A stretch of 64,000 nucleotides of DNA from the NCBI GenBank assembly GCA_964006375.1, contig OZ023268.1, positions 81,666,335 to 81,730,334 on the forward strand, written 5' to 3'. Of the stretch, positions 43,123 to 52,575 are shown piece by piece. The stretch is from Tillus elongatus (taxonomy: Eukaryota > Arthropoda > Insecta > Coleoptera > Cleridae). Numbering within the stretch: position 1 is the first letter of the stretch; every line of letters starts with the position of its first letter. Under the pieces are notes generated by a model, which searched no databases, was not told the origin of the DNA, and saw nothing but the letters and a program-made list of their open reading frames with translations. The position numbers and the translations under genes are program-made.

Positions 43123-44849
43123 TGTCACGGGGTGACTAATCGTGAAGGGATTAGTTAGCTCGATTAATAAATGCAGCAACAGTAAATGCAACCGCGTAAT
43201 AAACTGCAATTACCATTTACAACAGAGGAAGGATTCGCGTACGTTGGCAGTGGAACAAGATGCGGTTGCCGAGCGACATACGTGGTAAAGAGGGGGCAAG
43301 GATAGTCACCGCGATCGAGAATATCAACCGGAGAGAACGGAGACGGCTGGTAGTACGAGTGTTGCCGTGAAGAAGCAAGTACGTCGACAGTGAGGGAGCC
43401 GTGGTAGAATACGCCGAGTAAAAGATCATATTAACGGAAGGAGCAGAGAGCAAGGCCAGTGCAGGGCACCGCAGGAGAGTTTGCCGTGTGAGCGTCGCGC
43501 CGAGGAAAGCCCCAGGTACGTGACAGTCGAATATTATTTAGCAAGCCTGTGATAAAATTGCTTAACGCTCTGTCGCAGCGCTGGGTGCCTTCGGTCGGTG
43601 AGACGGGGCCTGCTGAAAACCGCTGCACGCTATCATCGCCAGGGGCGGTGCTCGCGGGCTTCGCCTGGGTGGTTAGGGGGCCACGGTCCCGAGGCTTCGA
43701 TTCCCCCGGGATCACAGGGGAAGCGGCCGAGCGGAGGAATAGTGTATCTGGACGGTTGGAGTGATTGCACTCTCCGTTCCAGTCAAAAACGACCCTCCGG
43801 GAAGCCGCCCCCAGTATCCCGAATGAGGGAGTAGGAGTAAGGATATTCCTGGTCTGTATTCGTCCACGCGCAGCGATTGCGTTGGCTTGGATTGAGGCAG
43901 CCCGGTGGTCTTCCGCCTCCGGGTCTGGCTCGGGTGGGCCGCATCGGCGGTATACGAGTGCTTCATGTCCTCTCGAGGGCAGGGCCGTTCTTTCCCTGTC
44001 TCCGCTGGCGGGCGGCTCTGGATGTTGGGAACTGCATTGGCTGGAGTAGATTCGGATAGAGCAGCGACTGCGCTGGTTTGAATTGAAATAGCTAGGCGGG
44101 CCTAACGTCCCGGGCCGTCTGCGGCCCCGTTCAGGAGGGGCGTAAATCCGGGAACAGGGGTGGGCCTCTTCTGCGCCGAACAAGGTTCTCCGAGCGTGCG
44201 GGAGAGAGCGTGCGAATGATAGGCCGTGGCTAATGCTTGTTGGTGTCATACGAATTAGTGCGCAGCTAGCTTAGCTCGATGTGGTGTTCGACGCACCCTG
44301 TAAGTTGCATGCCCGCCTGGGAACATCCGCTATTAACCACTATCCTGCCACCACCCTGCACCGCTTAAATGTTGCCGCTTTATCGCCCCCGTATAATCCG
44401 CGCGTAACAATAATTTAAAGCCAAATAACCACCTCTGCCTCTGGTAGCCCATTATTGCTAGGCTTCTTGGTAAGAGGACCCCGTTACCACCGTGTGTATA
44501 TAATTAGAGAATAGAATTTTATTTTAATTTACTCGATATTTCATTAAGTCTCCCCAGAATATCGACCCAAATACAATTTAACTCCAGCTCTTTAATGAAG
44601 ACCAGAATCAGAAGTCCCGGGGGACTTTGTCTTGGCTTAACCTACCCTGGACTAGTGTACCCGTTGACAGTGACTTGGGAGAGGAAAAGCATCCTGAGAG
44701 AGCGCGTTTACTCTCTGAGAAAACAACCCTATAAACGCTGGCGTCCGAGCATGATCCCGTAGGAAAGCCGTGCCCCGGAAGTCATCCCGAAATTCCCCAG
44801 GTTAGGGAAAACTAGTAGTAACTCCCGGCCACCCCAAGTGGCCGTCACA
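43123..44849. mobile_element. solo LTR of a retrotransposon
   Basis: Begins TGTCACGGGG and ends GGCCGTCACA, so it has TG..CA ends with short inverted termini. The 4-bp sequence gcgt is duplicated on both sides (43,119-43,122 and 44,850-44,853). The body (1,727 bp) is GC-rich, unlike the surroundings, and has no gag or pol; ORFs in it are not recognisable. An internal repeat (gcagcgattgcg.tggcttg at 43,871 and 44,061) is present. TSD length fits a Ty3/gypsy-like LTR left by LTR-LTR recombination. A single long non-autonomous unit is the alternative. Confidence 0.7.
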
Positions 44850-44967
44850 GCGTAACAGAAAATTTTGATTTTCCCGAATCGTATTTAGGAGCCAGCTCAA
44901 ATGGTTAGGTATATGATCATAATCAGTATGATTTAATGCCTGATGTAAAACAATGTAGTAGGGATGC
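44850..44967 (-). pseudogene. T6 transposase, middle piece
   Basis: Minus strand encodes YYIVLHQALNHTDYDH and then LSWLLNTIRENQNFLLR, the segment between HTH and DDE domains. It sits between the solo LTR and the Polinton, and its frame continues without loss into both neighbouring pieces once each insertion and one TSD copy are discounted. Confidence 0.8.
44962..44967. other. left target-site duplication of the Polinton
   Basis: ggatgc, identical to 62,729-62,734. A 6-bp duplication is characteristic of Polintons. Confidence 0.9.
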
Positions 44968-45740
44968 AGTAGATAGGGAGCCACCTGGGTCCATCCCCTC
45001 CACTTTTTACTGCGCATGCGCGATGACGTCATGCGCATGCGCTGACCTGCGCAGACCTGTGACAGTTGACAGCTGACCTGTCAGATTTGACAGGTGTCAA
45101 ATGTCACTGACCTGACAGCTGTCAGCTGTCAGCTGTCACCTGACCTGACATGTGTCAACGTCAAATGTCACCTGACCTGTCAGATGACGTCACAAGCATT
45201 CCAAGATGGCTGACCTGTCATAGACAGTCGCAACCCGGGTTCTCTCTCTATGGAACTAACCTGAGATGTCGTCACAAGCGTTCCAAGATGTCTGACCTGT
45301 CATAGATAGCCACAAGTCAGGTCTCTATGGAACTAACCTGAGATGACGTCACAAGCATTCCAAGATGTCTGACCTGTATCCATAGATAGCCACAAGCCAG
45401 GTTAGGTATTAACTGTCTTGTGATGACGTAAGATGTTCCGTCTGACCTGTGTCCATAGATATCTACAAGTCAGGTTAGCTCTCCATGTGTGTGTTTGTCG
45501 TTATGTATGTATTTGTTTATTAAGGTTATGTCACGTGTTGATTACCAGTCATCTGTTTGTTTATTAAGGTTATGTTTGTATTTGTTATGTCTTCAACGTG
45601 TTATCTGTTTGTTTATTAAGGTTATGTATGTATTTGTTTATTAAGGTTATGTCATGTGTTGATTACCATGCATCTGTTTGTTTATTAAGGTTATGTTTTG
45701 TATTTTGTTTATTAAGGTTATGTTCGTAAACACAGCTGTT
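44968..45740 (+). repeat. left terminal inverted repeat
   Basis: Outer 60 bp unique, then an NRF-1/CRE-like cluster, then many copies of short motifs tgacctgtcag/agctgtcag. Next come three units of about 90 bp (each with tgacgtcacaagcattccaa and gacctgtcatagacag), and finally a minisatellite of tttgtttattaaggttatgt. The right TIR has the same order with one fewer 90-bp unit. Confidence 0.9.
45011..45042. promoter_or_regulatory. NRF-1 / CRE / NRF-1 site cluster in the TIR
   Basis: TGCGCATGCGC (45,011-45,021), TGACGTCA (45,024-45,031) and TGCGCATGCGC (45,032-45,042). The first and third match the palindromic NRF-1 site (Erect wing in flies) and the middle one is a perfect CREB/ATF site. The right TIR keeps all three (62,655-62,685). 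Binding is inferred from consensus only. Confidence 0.6.
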
Positions 45741-45840
45741 TGTTTGTTTATTGTGTTGTTGTTGTTAAGGTGTATTGAAGTTTGTTAGGGTATTTCGTTT
45801 TTGGCGGGAAATTTGAATTTGTTTGAAAATTACAGTCTGT

Positions 45841-45943
45841 TGTGTCCAGAGATCTTACTCCTCGAGCTAGAGAACATTCTATTTGTAAAGTTGTAGAGTG
45901 AGAGAATATTCTCTAGCTCGAGGGGAGACATCTGTTGGACACA
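45841..45943. other. large imperfect hairpin
   Basis: Arms 45,841-45,880 and 45,903-45,943 are inverted copies of about 40 bp (core cctcgagctagagaa; outer ends tgtgtcca/tggacaca) around a loop of about 22 nt. It lies just inside the left TIR and has no counterpart by the right TIR. It could be a structured RNA, a replication-related structure or a small foldback insertion. Confidence 0.7.
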
Positions 45944-46906
45944 GTCATTCGGTTTAGTCACACACATACATATATTAGGAAGATATATTGAGCGGGTAAT
46001 TTGAAATTTGATTTTAATTTGAAATATGAATTTTGAAAGAAAAGCGTTCGCCTGAAATTAGATTGAATTAGATTCGAACCCCAACCATACAGCTTACTAA
46101 GATATGCAAACGTCCCTAAACCGATTATGCTATTCAGACATACGGTGAAAGTTTGTTAGCAGTGGGTATATATAAAACAAAAACCTGTTACATAAAACGA
46201 GTTTATCAGGCTGATGAGTTTGTGTGTATGGGCAGAGGTGGTATCTCTATTACATTCCAATTTGAATAATAGGAACTGTAATGTTAAAAACAATTGTTTA
46301 TTTATAATAAAAAGAAATTTAAAAGACGTTCCAATTTACCTATCTAATATCATTTAATAACAAAAACGTTTGAAGTAAACTATATCAATAACAAAAACGT
46401 ATTTACATGAAGCTATGTTAATGATTTGTTTTAATAGGGTAATAAAACTCGGGGACCTGGTTTTTATGTAGGCGTGTTTGTTTATGTTAGTGTTTTGAAT
46501 GAATCTGAACTTATATAGGGAGTGATCAAAAACACACAAGTAACAAAACTCGATTTAAAACAACTAAACTAAACTTTGATATACGAGGATTGTTTGATAA
46601 GTAATGTTTGTATGTAAACATAAATAATATAATAGTATACTTACATACAGCAAGAGACGTCATACTTGTTTCACGGCTTAGCACACACTAACGTATGTTG
46701 AGGTCTTGAATGGGGGCCCTTATAGAAATAACACAGTTGTTTAATGACATCCACTTGAACCAAACAAAACATATAGACGCTGTTGTTGATTGTTAACACA
46801 CACAAGCACTCTATGACTAGAGAGTTATAGATGTACAACGGTCGTCGTACACAAGCCAGTCTTGTGTTTGATTCCGCAAAAACAAGAAACATTTTAGTTC
46901 CATACT
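45944..46906. other. leader region before the first Polinton gene
   Basis: No credible protein gene. It contains a TATA box at 46,167 and several short ORFs that look like chance. Confidence 0.5.
46167..46178 (+). promoter_or_regulatory. TATA box
   Basis: TATATATAAAAC in a gggta context. It would start transcription near 46,195. The next plus-strand gene begins 700 bp later, so either the leader is long or spliced, or the box serves a short transcript. Confidence 0.4.
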
Positions 46907-47728
46907 ATGGCGTTCTCAATTGTTGGAGAGTCGACTACAAGAAACAGTCGTTTTAATATTATACAGAACATGGTGCGTTTCAAGTTGAATCCACTCAATA
47001 GCAGTGGCGTCAATAATCCTGAACAATGGCTTAAGAACGGTATGCAGGAAATTTATAACCGAGTTATTAGAGACTTGAACACCGACACCAAAGTAAGCTT
47101 TACATTCTCCGGCTTGGATAGAGACTATCATGTGCCGTTTAGGAAGCTGTCGTTGCTGACGTTTGAAGAAGTGTGGTCTGAGCTGTACAAGATGTATCAG
47201 AGCAATAAGGGGGCCATTGAAGGTGATGCCTTTACTATAACAGCTACAAGTCTAGGATCATCACAGCACCAGCAAGCAACCACTTCACAAGGTTCTGGTT
47301 TGTCGACGCAGCAGCAGCAGCAGCACCAACAGCAGTTTAATGAAATCAATCTACAAGAGAGTGAAGAAGAACACACAGCCGCGAGACCAACAACAACAAC
47401 ACAACCACTAACACAGGATGACAAGCAAGAACTGAATGATGATGGGCTCCGTTGCTGTGTCATTTGTTTTAAACGCTGTCCACCAACAGAGAGAAGCTGT
47501 TGTGACAAATGTTTCATTAAAAATGGTCAAAACTTAGGAAAATGGCTACCATACAACGCACACTCATGGGAAAGTTATGAAAATTTCGTAAAATGGCAAT
47601 ACACGTACGACAGGAGGAAGGTTACATGTTTACACTGTAATAAACAAATGTTGAGAACGTCCATTTATAGACACAAACAAATATGTCTAAAGAGAGCTGA
47701 CGTCGATCCTAGGCCTGTAAACGAGTAA
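46907..47728 (+). CDS. zinc-binding Polinton protein, possible PolB N-terminal relic
   Basis: 273 aa from ATG 46,907. Residues about 15-100 form a compact domain (VRFKLNPLNSSGVNNPEQWL, FTFSGLDRDYHVPF, LTFEEVWSELYKMYQSN). Residues 118-175 are Gln/Thr-rich low complexity (QQQQQHQQQ). The C-terminal third is Cys-rich: a cluster C183-C202 (CCVICFKRCP..CCDKC) and C241-x2-C244-x11-H256-x3-C260, both likely zinc sites. The N-terminal pattern is reminiscent of the extension preceding exonuclease and polymerase domains in arthropod Polinton PolB, but no polymerase follows: the frame stops and aataaa appears at about 47,776. The link to PolB is from memory of the family and unverified. Confidence 0.6.
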   Translation: MAFSIVGESTTRNSRFNIIQNMVRFKLNPLNSSGVNNPEQWLKNGMQEIYNRVIRDLNTDTKVSFTFSGLDRDYHVPFRKLSLLTFEEVWSELYKMYQSNKGAIEGDAFTITATSLGSSQHQQATTSQGSGLSTQQQQQHQQQFNEINLQESEEEHTAARPTTTTQPLTQDDKQELNDDGLRCCVICFKRCPPTERSCCDKCFIKNGQNLGKWLPYNAHSWESYENFVKWQYTYDRRKVTCLHCNKQMLRTSIYRHKQICLKRADVDPRPVNE

Positions 47729-47830
47729 AAAGTATGTCGCTCTGTACACATGTCCATAACAGAATACATAACACAATAAAACAGAGAACAAACAACATGG
47801 TTATGACTCATATCCTGTAGAATGACATCA

Positions 47831-48030
47831 TACCATTATTCGTGTTTGAGCTTGTCTGTGTATCTGTTTAATATACGCAAGAGAGAGGCTCGCTTAGGGG
47901 TAAACAACCTGTCAGTTGATGACCTTGGTCTGATAAACCTGTTTGACGTTGTCTTTACAGTTATGATCTAGGGGTTAGTTCTGTTAGGTGGTATCCAGCC
48001 ATCAGTTGTGTTTGAGCTTGTCTAGAAGCT
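47831..48030 (+). promoter_or_regulatory. upstream region with repeated CGTGTTTGAGCTTGTCT motif
   Basis: The motif attcgtgtttgagcttgtct occurs at 47,838-47,857 and in part at 48,007-48,023, just before the gene at 48,077. The longer block 47,831-47,930 (including atatacgcaagagagaggc and caacctgtcagttgatgacc) is present inverted at about 59,155-59,275, upstream of the minus-strand gene starting at 59,023. Confidence 0.6.
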
Positions 48031-48076
48031 AGTTTGTTGGTGTACGTTGAACAAGGTGTAACTAAAAAAAACTAAT

Positions 48077-49042
48077 ATGGTGCAGAATACGCGAAAACGA
48101 AAATCTCTCAACACAGAAAATACAGGTAGAGGTGCTGGTGGTGGTAAAAAGCTTAAAGTGTTACAAGATGTCTTGCTGGCTAACGCAGTTGAAAGTATTA
48201 TAACAAAAGAAGAACCTAAGACGTGGGATAATATCATAGGTGAACTGTACACAAGCTATCCAACAACAACAGACACAAGTGAACAGAATAATCTCTCTGA
48301 TATTAGTATGAATGCTGCAGATCCTACAAACATACAAACAGTCGAATATCAGCCTACACACGATGAGCTATTCAATGAGAAGTTGGTGCAGATCAATCAG
48401 AAAAGTATGGAGAAAAAACTAAAAACACAAGACTGTGAGCTCGTTGGTCAGACAACGTTTGCGCTGTTGCCAAACGGTGAGAAAATACTTACGATCGGAG
48501 CTGACCCCCTGCTTAACTTTATGCCTCTGGTTAAGGTTTCACAGAAAAATTGTAATATACCTGTGTTTTTCGACATGTGGACATTTGAAGAATTTTTAAA
48601 CGTGTTACCCACCATAATTTACAACCTGGAAAACCAATCACAAGGTACAGACAAAAACACCGATTCGTATACACTTACTAAATACTTGGTTCAAACACAA
48701 CGAAAATCAGTGTTTTTTAAGTTTAGGCTGTGCAGTGATGAATATGTCACTAATTTCAACCTAAGCTTGGAATCATTGAAAATACTAGATGTTGGCTCTG
48801 TGGTCAAAGACTTATTATTGGAATTACGTTTTAGGAGTTTCTTTGACCTAAACATGTTTATGGCTGACATTAGATCGGAACTGTCCAAGTTCAGAGACAG
48901 GGCAGTCATACCTTGTGCCTTCTTCATTGCCCGCTTAAAATACTCTGAGAATCTGTGTATAGTGTGTGAATTTATTACTAAATATCAACTTGTACTGAAA
49001 GATATGCTAACGTGTAACAGATTTACCTATAACACTAGCTGA
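48077..49042 (+). CDS. Polinton protein of unknown function
   Basis: 321 aa from ATG 48,077. The N-terminus is basic (TRKRKSLN, GGGKKLK), compatible with nuclear localisation or DNA binding. The middle is acidic and low complexity. Residues about 165-300 form a predicted alpha/beta domain (FFDMWTFEEFLNVLPTIIYN, KSVFFKFRLCS, then LKILDVGSVVKDLLLELRFR). The order W-x-F-x2-FL then a beta-strand pair and a VVKxLLxL helix recurs in the 315-aa protein at 56,963-57,910, so the two may be distant paralogues. Upstream it shares a regulatory motif with the minus-strand cluster. Convergent with the integrase gene. Confidence 0.7.
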   Translation: MVQNTRKRKSLNTENTGRGAGGGKKLKVLQDVLLANAVESIITKEEPKTWDNIIGELYTSYPTTTDTSEQNNLSDISMNAADPTNIQTVEYQPTHDELFNEKLVQINQKSMEKKLKTQDCELVGQTTFALLPNGEKILTIGADPLLNFMPLVKVSQKNCNIPVFFDMWTFEEFLNVLPTIIYNLENQSQGTDKNTDSYTLTKYLVQTQRKSVFFKFRLCSDEYVTNFNLSLESLKILDVGSVVKDLLLELRFRSFFDLNMFMADIRSELSKFRDRAVIPCAFFIARLKYSENLCIVCEFITKYQLVLKDMLTCNRFTYNTS

Positions 49043-49185
49043 TAATAAAAATATATGTGAAAAAATCTCTGTGTTTTATTAGCTGTATTTTCTGACAACC
49101 ATTCTGTTGGCGTGAATGCATAAAGAAGGATTTGAAATAAAAATATACTTTTAATATGTTTACTTTATTCATAACATAATACAAG

Positions 49186-50151
49186 TTATTTAATGTCTTT
49201 GGTGTTGACCCAGGAATTATGGGTACGATCAAAACCAAGCCATTTCACGTAAGACTTGGGGCCTTTTTTTCTCAACACTCGTTCGATTAAATACAGGTCA
49301 GAAGATAAAGTCTTTTGTAGTTCTAGCTCATAAAACCCTCCGCTGATTGGTTTGCCTTGCATGTCTTCTAGTAAATACGTCACTGGGATAGTGGGGTGTA
49401 CCGTGGCCACCTTAAACAACTCTGTGGACCAACGTGGTGTATAACCTTTTTCAAATAATGTTTTTGCCTTGCTTATACGTACAACATCGCCCACTTTAAA
49501 TTTTGTTTGTACAGACACCGGTACGGTGTTGGAATAGATTTGCTTACGAATAGCTGCCTCGTTTTTCTTAGTGACATCCAAAGGTTTTACACCTGTGGTA
49601 CGATGAATGGTTGCGTTATATGTAGCTGTGACAATGGGTAGGATATGTAGCCACTTGTAAGAACCAGACAAGTGAAAGTTTTTATATAACTTCTCTTTCA
49701 ACGTACGTATGACTCGTTCCACCATTGCCGCCTTCTTAACACTATAGGTACTGTAATGATTGATGCTGTATTTGGTCATTAGGGCCTTAAATTTAGCGTT
49801 GTAGAACTCCTTGCCAAGATCAGACTGAATGTGAGATGGTGCTGTGCTGTTGGCTAAAACATCGGCCATAGCTTTAGTCACCTCTTCGGCGTTTTTAGAT
49901 TTAAGCGGACGCGTCCATACATACTTTGAAAAACAATTGATCACCACCAGAATGTACTTGTAACCGGAGTTTTCACGCTGATAGTCTGTAAACTCGGCCA
50001 AATCAATTTGCCACAGGTCATTCAAACCTCTAATTATGGTCTGTCTACGTTTAAACTTGATTCTAGCAGGCTTGTACAGCTCGTTTATAATTTGTTTCTT
50101 AGCATCAGATGGTTCATCGTTACGTGTTTGTTGTTGCCGGCGACGCTTCAT
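49186..50151 (-). CDS. Polinton integrase (rve) with chromodomain
   Basis: 321 aa. Retroviral-type integrase that joins the element's ends to target DNA. The catalytic triad is visible: D50 (LWQIDLAEF), D111 (IQSDLGKEF) and E145 (AAMVERVIRTLKEK). C-terminal residues about 286-321 form a chromodomain (YLIERVLRKKG, YVKWLGFDRTHNSWV), common in Polinton integrases and thought to direct insertion to chromatin. The ATG at 50,151 overlaps the TGA of the upstream fibre-like gene (ATGA), which suggests coupled expression. An upstream in-frame extension lacks an ATG. Length is normal and all key residues are kept, so the enzyme is probably active. Confidence 0.92.
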   Translation of the reverse strand: MKRRRQQQTRNDEPSDAKKQIINELYKPARIKFKRRQTIIRGLNDLWQIDLAEFTDYQRENSGYKYILVVINCFSKYVWTRPLKSKNAEEVTKAMADVLANSTAPSHIQSDLGKEFYNAKFKALMTKYSINHYSTYSVKKAAMVERVIRTLKEKLYKNFHLSGSYKWLHILPIVTATYNATIHRTTGVKPLDVTKKNEAAIRKQIYSNTVPVSVQTKFKVGDVVRISKAKTLFEKGYTPRWSTELFKVATVHPTIPVTYLLEDMQGKPISGGFYELELQKTLSSDLYLIERVLRKKGPKSYVKWLGFDRTHNSWVNTKDIK

Positions 50152-50630
50152 GGTGATGTTGGATTTAAAAGTATCCACTTGTCATGCAAATCTTTTAGAT
50201 TTTTGTCTATTTCACCCAACTTCTTCTTTAGCTTGGGGTTCGTTGACAGATCGATATCTTTTAAAACTTGAGCTGATATGGTCTTGGTTAAAGCTTTCAA
50301 TTTCTGTTCCAATTCGTGCTTCAAATCGTTCAACTCCGGCTTATGCACGGCTTCTAACACAATGGCCACTAGTTTTTGTGTCACTTCATCTTTATTCTTC
50401 AGATACTCAGCTTTATGTTTCTGATAGTCGCCCACCCAGGCATCAACAAATGATTTAGTTACGCCATCTGTTGAATCGATAGGATTGGCTACGTTACACA
50501 ATCTATGGTTTTGTACGTCAAAGTCTCCACTTGCAGTTCTAGGGAAAATCTCTCGTTGAACCACGCGATTGTGTAGAGAGCTGTTGCTGTTGAAGTTTGC
50601 AGCAGTACGACCAAACTTGTCGATAGACAT
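50148..50630 (-). CDS. fibre-like structural protein
   Basis: 160 aa. Residues 44-63 read LCNVANPIDSTDGVTKSFVD, matching the motif (K/L-x-NV-x-P-x-D-x-x-DAVxKxYVD) of trimeric tail-fibre and spike proteins in phages and of fibre-like proteins in Polintons. Residues about 68-150 are Lys/Glu/Leu-rich and should form a long helix or coiled coil. It lies between the integrase and the DUF8207-like gene in a minus-strand cluster. It could form a spike or attachment structure on the capsid; that role is inference. Confidence 0.6.
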   Translation of the reverse strand: MSIDKFGRTAANFNSNSSLHNRVVQREIFPRTASGDFDVQNHRLCNVANPIDSTDGVTKSFVDAWVGDYQKHKAEYLKNKDEVTQKLVAIVLEAVHKPELNDLKHELEQKLKALTKTISAQVLKDIDLSTNPKLKKKLGEIDKNLKDLHDKWILLNPTSP

Positions 50631-50662
50631 GATGAAACTGATGGTTGGCTTGTGTTTACGCT

Positions 50663-51748
50663 TTATATGATGCGAGCCTCCTTCAGCTCCTCCAAGATTG
50701 ACTGTATCTCATTGTTATGAGCATTATTACCTGCAACTTGGGAAGCCACGAGAAGACGAAGTCTGTCAACCAGTTCGTTCACATCGTCCCAGTATACATA
50801 TTCTTTTTGTTGCTTAGTATGTAGCATGTATGGCATACCATGACCTAAAGTTACTGAGGAAGAGCGTGCTCTAGCACCTTCTTGTTTCTCTAAAATTGGT
50901 TTTATTACATTTTGATATTTGGTAGAGGTGTTGCGCAGAACGTCTTCTTTAGGATTGTTATCTTTTCTGTGAAGACTCGTAGTTGCCATAATGTCTGCAT
51001 AGTCACGTAAAGCGTTCTTATTTTTCATAGCGCTCATACCTGGTTTTCTCAAAAATATCAATTCCAATAGGTGTTGAGTGCCGTAATATCTTCTGTCACC
51101 AACAACAATTTGAAAGCTTTCTCTATTTCTAAAATCTACGTCAGTAACAACAAATTTAACAGACTTATTGCCAAGCATCCAAGTATTGGTGGCTTTATCA
51201 TAAGTAACACCGTATGTTTGATCACATAGTTGATTATCTGTGAAATATTTATCAACATAATAGCGAACAACTACAGGATACGAACTTAACGTTTGCTCGT
51301 AAATAGCTGCCGGTGTATTTGCTGCGGCATCTAGTTTTCTATAAGCTTTGGTAACCCACAATTCAGGTTCGGGTTCAGGTTCAGCTGGTTCTGCTTCCAA
51401 CTCAAACGTTTCATCATCACTAAGAAATTGAACTTCCTTCTTTGCTGATGTTGGTGGTGGTGGTGGGGGTTTGACATCAAGTTCAGTTTTAGTTGGTTGC
51501 TGTTGCTGCAGAGTTGTTTGAGCAGTAGACGGTGCTGTGCTTGCTGTGTTTCTAGATATAGCATCCAATGGTTTTAACAGAGGTCTATATAAACGGTGTA
51601 ACGTTTCATCCGTCTCTGTTTTGCCCAGTTTCAAAGCTAAATATTTGTTTCGAATAATCTTTGATAAATCGGCTATTTTACGTTTGATATTGGGTGGCTG
51701 TGTTGATAGTTTTTGTTGGCGCCGAAGACTTTTAGATTTTTTAGCCAT
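50663..51748 (-). CDS. DUF8207-like Polinton protein
   Basis: 361 aa from ATG 51,748. A basic N-terminus (MAKKSKSLRRQQK) is followed by a Pro/Gln/Glu-rich linker (residues about 70-130, with PPPPPP and PEPEPEPE). Residues about 178-265 form a compact domain: YGVTYDKATNTWMLGNKSV, FQIVVGDRRYYGTQHLLELI, then LRDYADIMATTSLHR. This is the signature of the DUF8207 family seen in many insect Polintons, function unknown, often next to ATPase and capsid genes. The C-terminus (about 300-361) is helical. Probably structural or DNA-associated. Confidence 0.65.
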   Translation of the reverse strand: MAKKSKSLRRQQKLSTQPPNIKRKIADLSKIIRNKYLALKLGKTETDETLHRLYRPLLKPLDAISRNTASTAPSTAQTTLQQQQPTKTELDVKPPPPPPTSAKKEVQFLSDDETFELEAEPAEPEPEPELWVTKAYRKLDAAANTPAAIYEQTLSSYPVVVRYYVDKYFTDNQLCDQTYGVTYDKATNTWMLGNKSVKFVVTDVDFRNRESFQIVVGDRRYYGTQHLLELIFLRKPGMSAMKNKNALRDYADIMATTSLHRKDNNPKEDVLRNTSTKYQNVIKPILEKQEGARARSSSVTLGHGMPYMLHTKQQKEYVYWDDVNELVDRLRLLVASQVAGNNAHNNEIQSILEELKEARII

Positions 51749-51802
51749 GCTCACTGTATGTTGAACACATGAAGACTAACACACACACACACTCACACAA
51801 GT

Positions 51803-52498
51803 TTAAATATATATAAAATGATCGAAACCTTTGCGATACCGTCCTTGTGCTAAATCACAATCTTTAACGACCACCATCACATCATGCTTGGTCTGCCAAC
51901 ATTCACCACACAGTGTCTTGAACTTTTCAAAAGTCATATCAGTGGTTACATGATCGTCGTACACATGTTTAAGATTGGTTTCGTCTTGTTTGAATAACAC
52001 AACAACGTTTGCGTTGTCACGTACCAGTTGTTTTGGTACTTTGCTGTATGTCTGACAAAGATAGAAGGAATCAATGTTTTTATGCCTACCCATGCTAAAG
52101 TATGCTCTTATTTTATCTTGTTTGTCGCAAGCTACATCATCAAAGATAAACACAGAGTTGTCCTTGGCATCTCCCGGATCTAATATGTCATCGTTTTCTC
52201 GATAAGGATAGTAACCAACACCCTTTGTAGCATCCAACACCTCCTTTAACATCTTGTATTTCGGTTGATACAGTGACTTTGAATATACATAAACGTTTTC
52301 AAACTTTAAACCGTTTGCTTCAAACAGTAAACTCAGCATGACATTGGTTTTACCACAGCCACTAGGACCACATATCAAACAACGTACCGTGCCGGGTAAC
52401 AGAAGACCGTGTCTGTGTTGTGTAACTGTTTCCACATGCACAACATCGTCCAAGTTTGTAACTGGTAGGGCTGTTGTTGTGTGTTTTACGATACGCAT
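51803..52498 (-). CDS. A32/FtsK-type DNA-packaging ATPase
   Basis: 231 aa from ATG 52,498. Walker A is GPSGCGKT (residues 44-51) and Walker B is VFIFDD (116-121); the downstream segment CDKQDKIRAYFSMGRH and the STxxxCQTYSKVPKQLVR-like sensor region fit genome-packaging ATPases of Polintons, adenovirus-like and NCLDV lineages. It would pump element DNA into the capsid. Length is usual for the family. It starts 77 bp from the divergent PLA2 gene and shares a short bidirectional promoter region with it. Confidence 0.92.
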   Translation of the reverse strand: MRIVKHTTTALPVTNLDDVVHVETVTQHRHGLLLPGTVRCLICGPSGCGKTNVMLSLLFEANGLKFENVYVYSKSLYQPKYKMLKEVLDATKGVGYYPYRENDDILDPGDAKDNSVFIFDDVACDKQDKIRAYFSMGRHKNIDSFYLCQTYSKVPKQLVRDNANVVVLFKQDETNLKHVYDDHVTTDMTFEKFKTLCGECWQTKHDVMVVVKDCDLAQGRYRKGFDHFIYI

Positions 52499-52534
52499 CG
52501 TTAACTAGACTAACACCAACCTGCTTGTTGTAAG

Positions 52535-52566
52535 TATAAATACTGGGTGTTTAATACAGCACAGCT
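52535..52566 (+). promoter_or_regulatory. TATA promoter between ATPase and PLA2 genes
   Basis: TATAAATA at 52,535-52,542 sits 34 bp before ATG 52,576, with an expected start site near 52,565. The 77-bp gap also serves the ATPase gene on the other strand. Similar TATA-to-ATG spacing occurs before 55,952 and 59,023. Confidence 0.6.
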
Positions 52567-52575
52567 TTAGTATCA

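Noticed and set aside
43431..44249. 272-codon frame in the GC-rich segment
   Set aside because: Lies wholly inside the solo LTR, has biased Arg/Pro/Ser composition and overlaps equally long frames on the other strand; no domain recognised.
46065..46120. tRNA-like T-arm sequence (gattcgaacccc)
   Set aside because: Only the T-loop looks right. No anticodon or D arm of proper spacing, and the acceptor stem does not pair.
46200..46250. CTGATGAG next to a short stem, as in hammerhead ribozymes
   Set aside because: No GAAA half of the core and no closing third stem within reach.
47197..47517. Cys/Ser-rich minus-strand frame
   Set aside because: Antisense to the Gln/Thr-rich repeat of the 273-aa gene; composition explained by CAG/CAA repeats read backwards.
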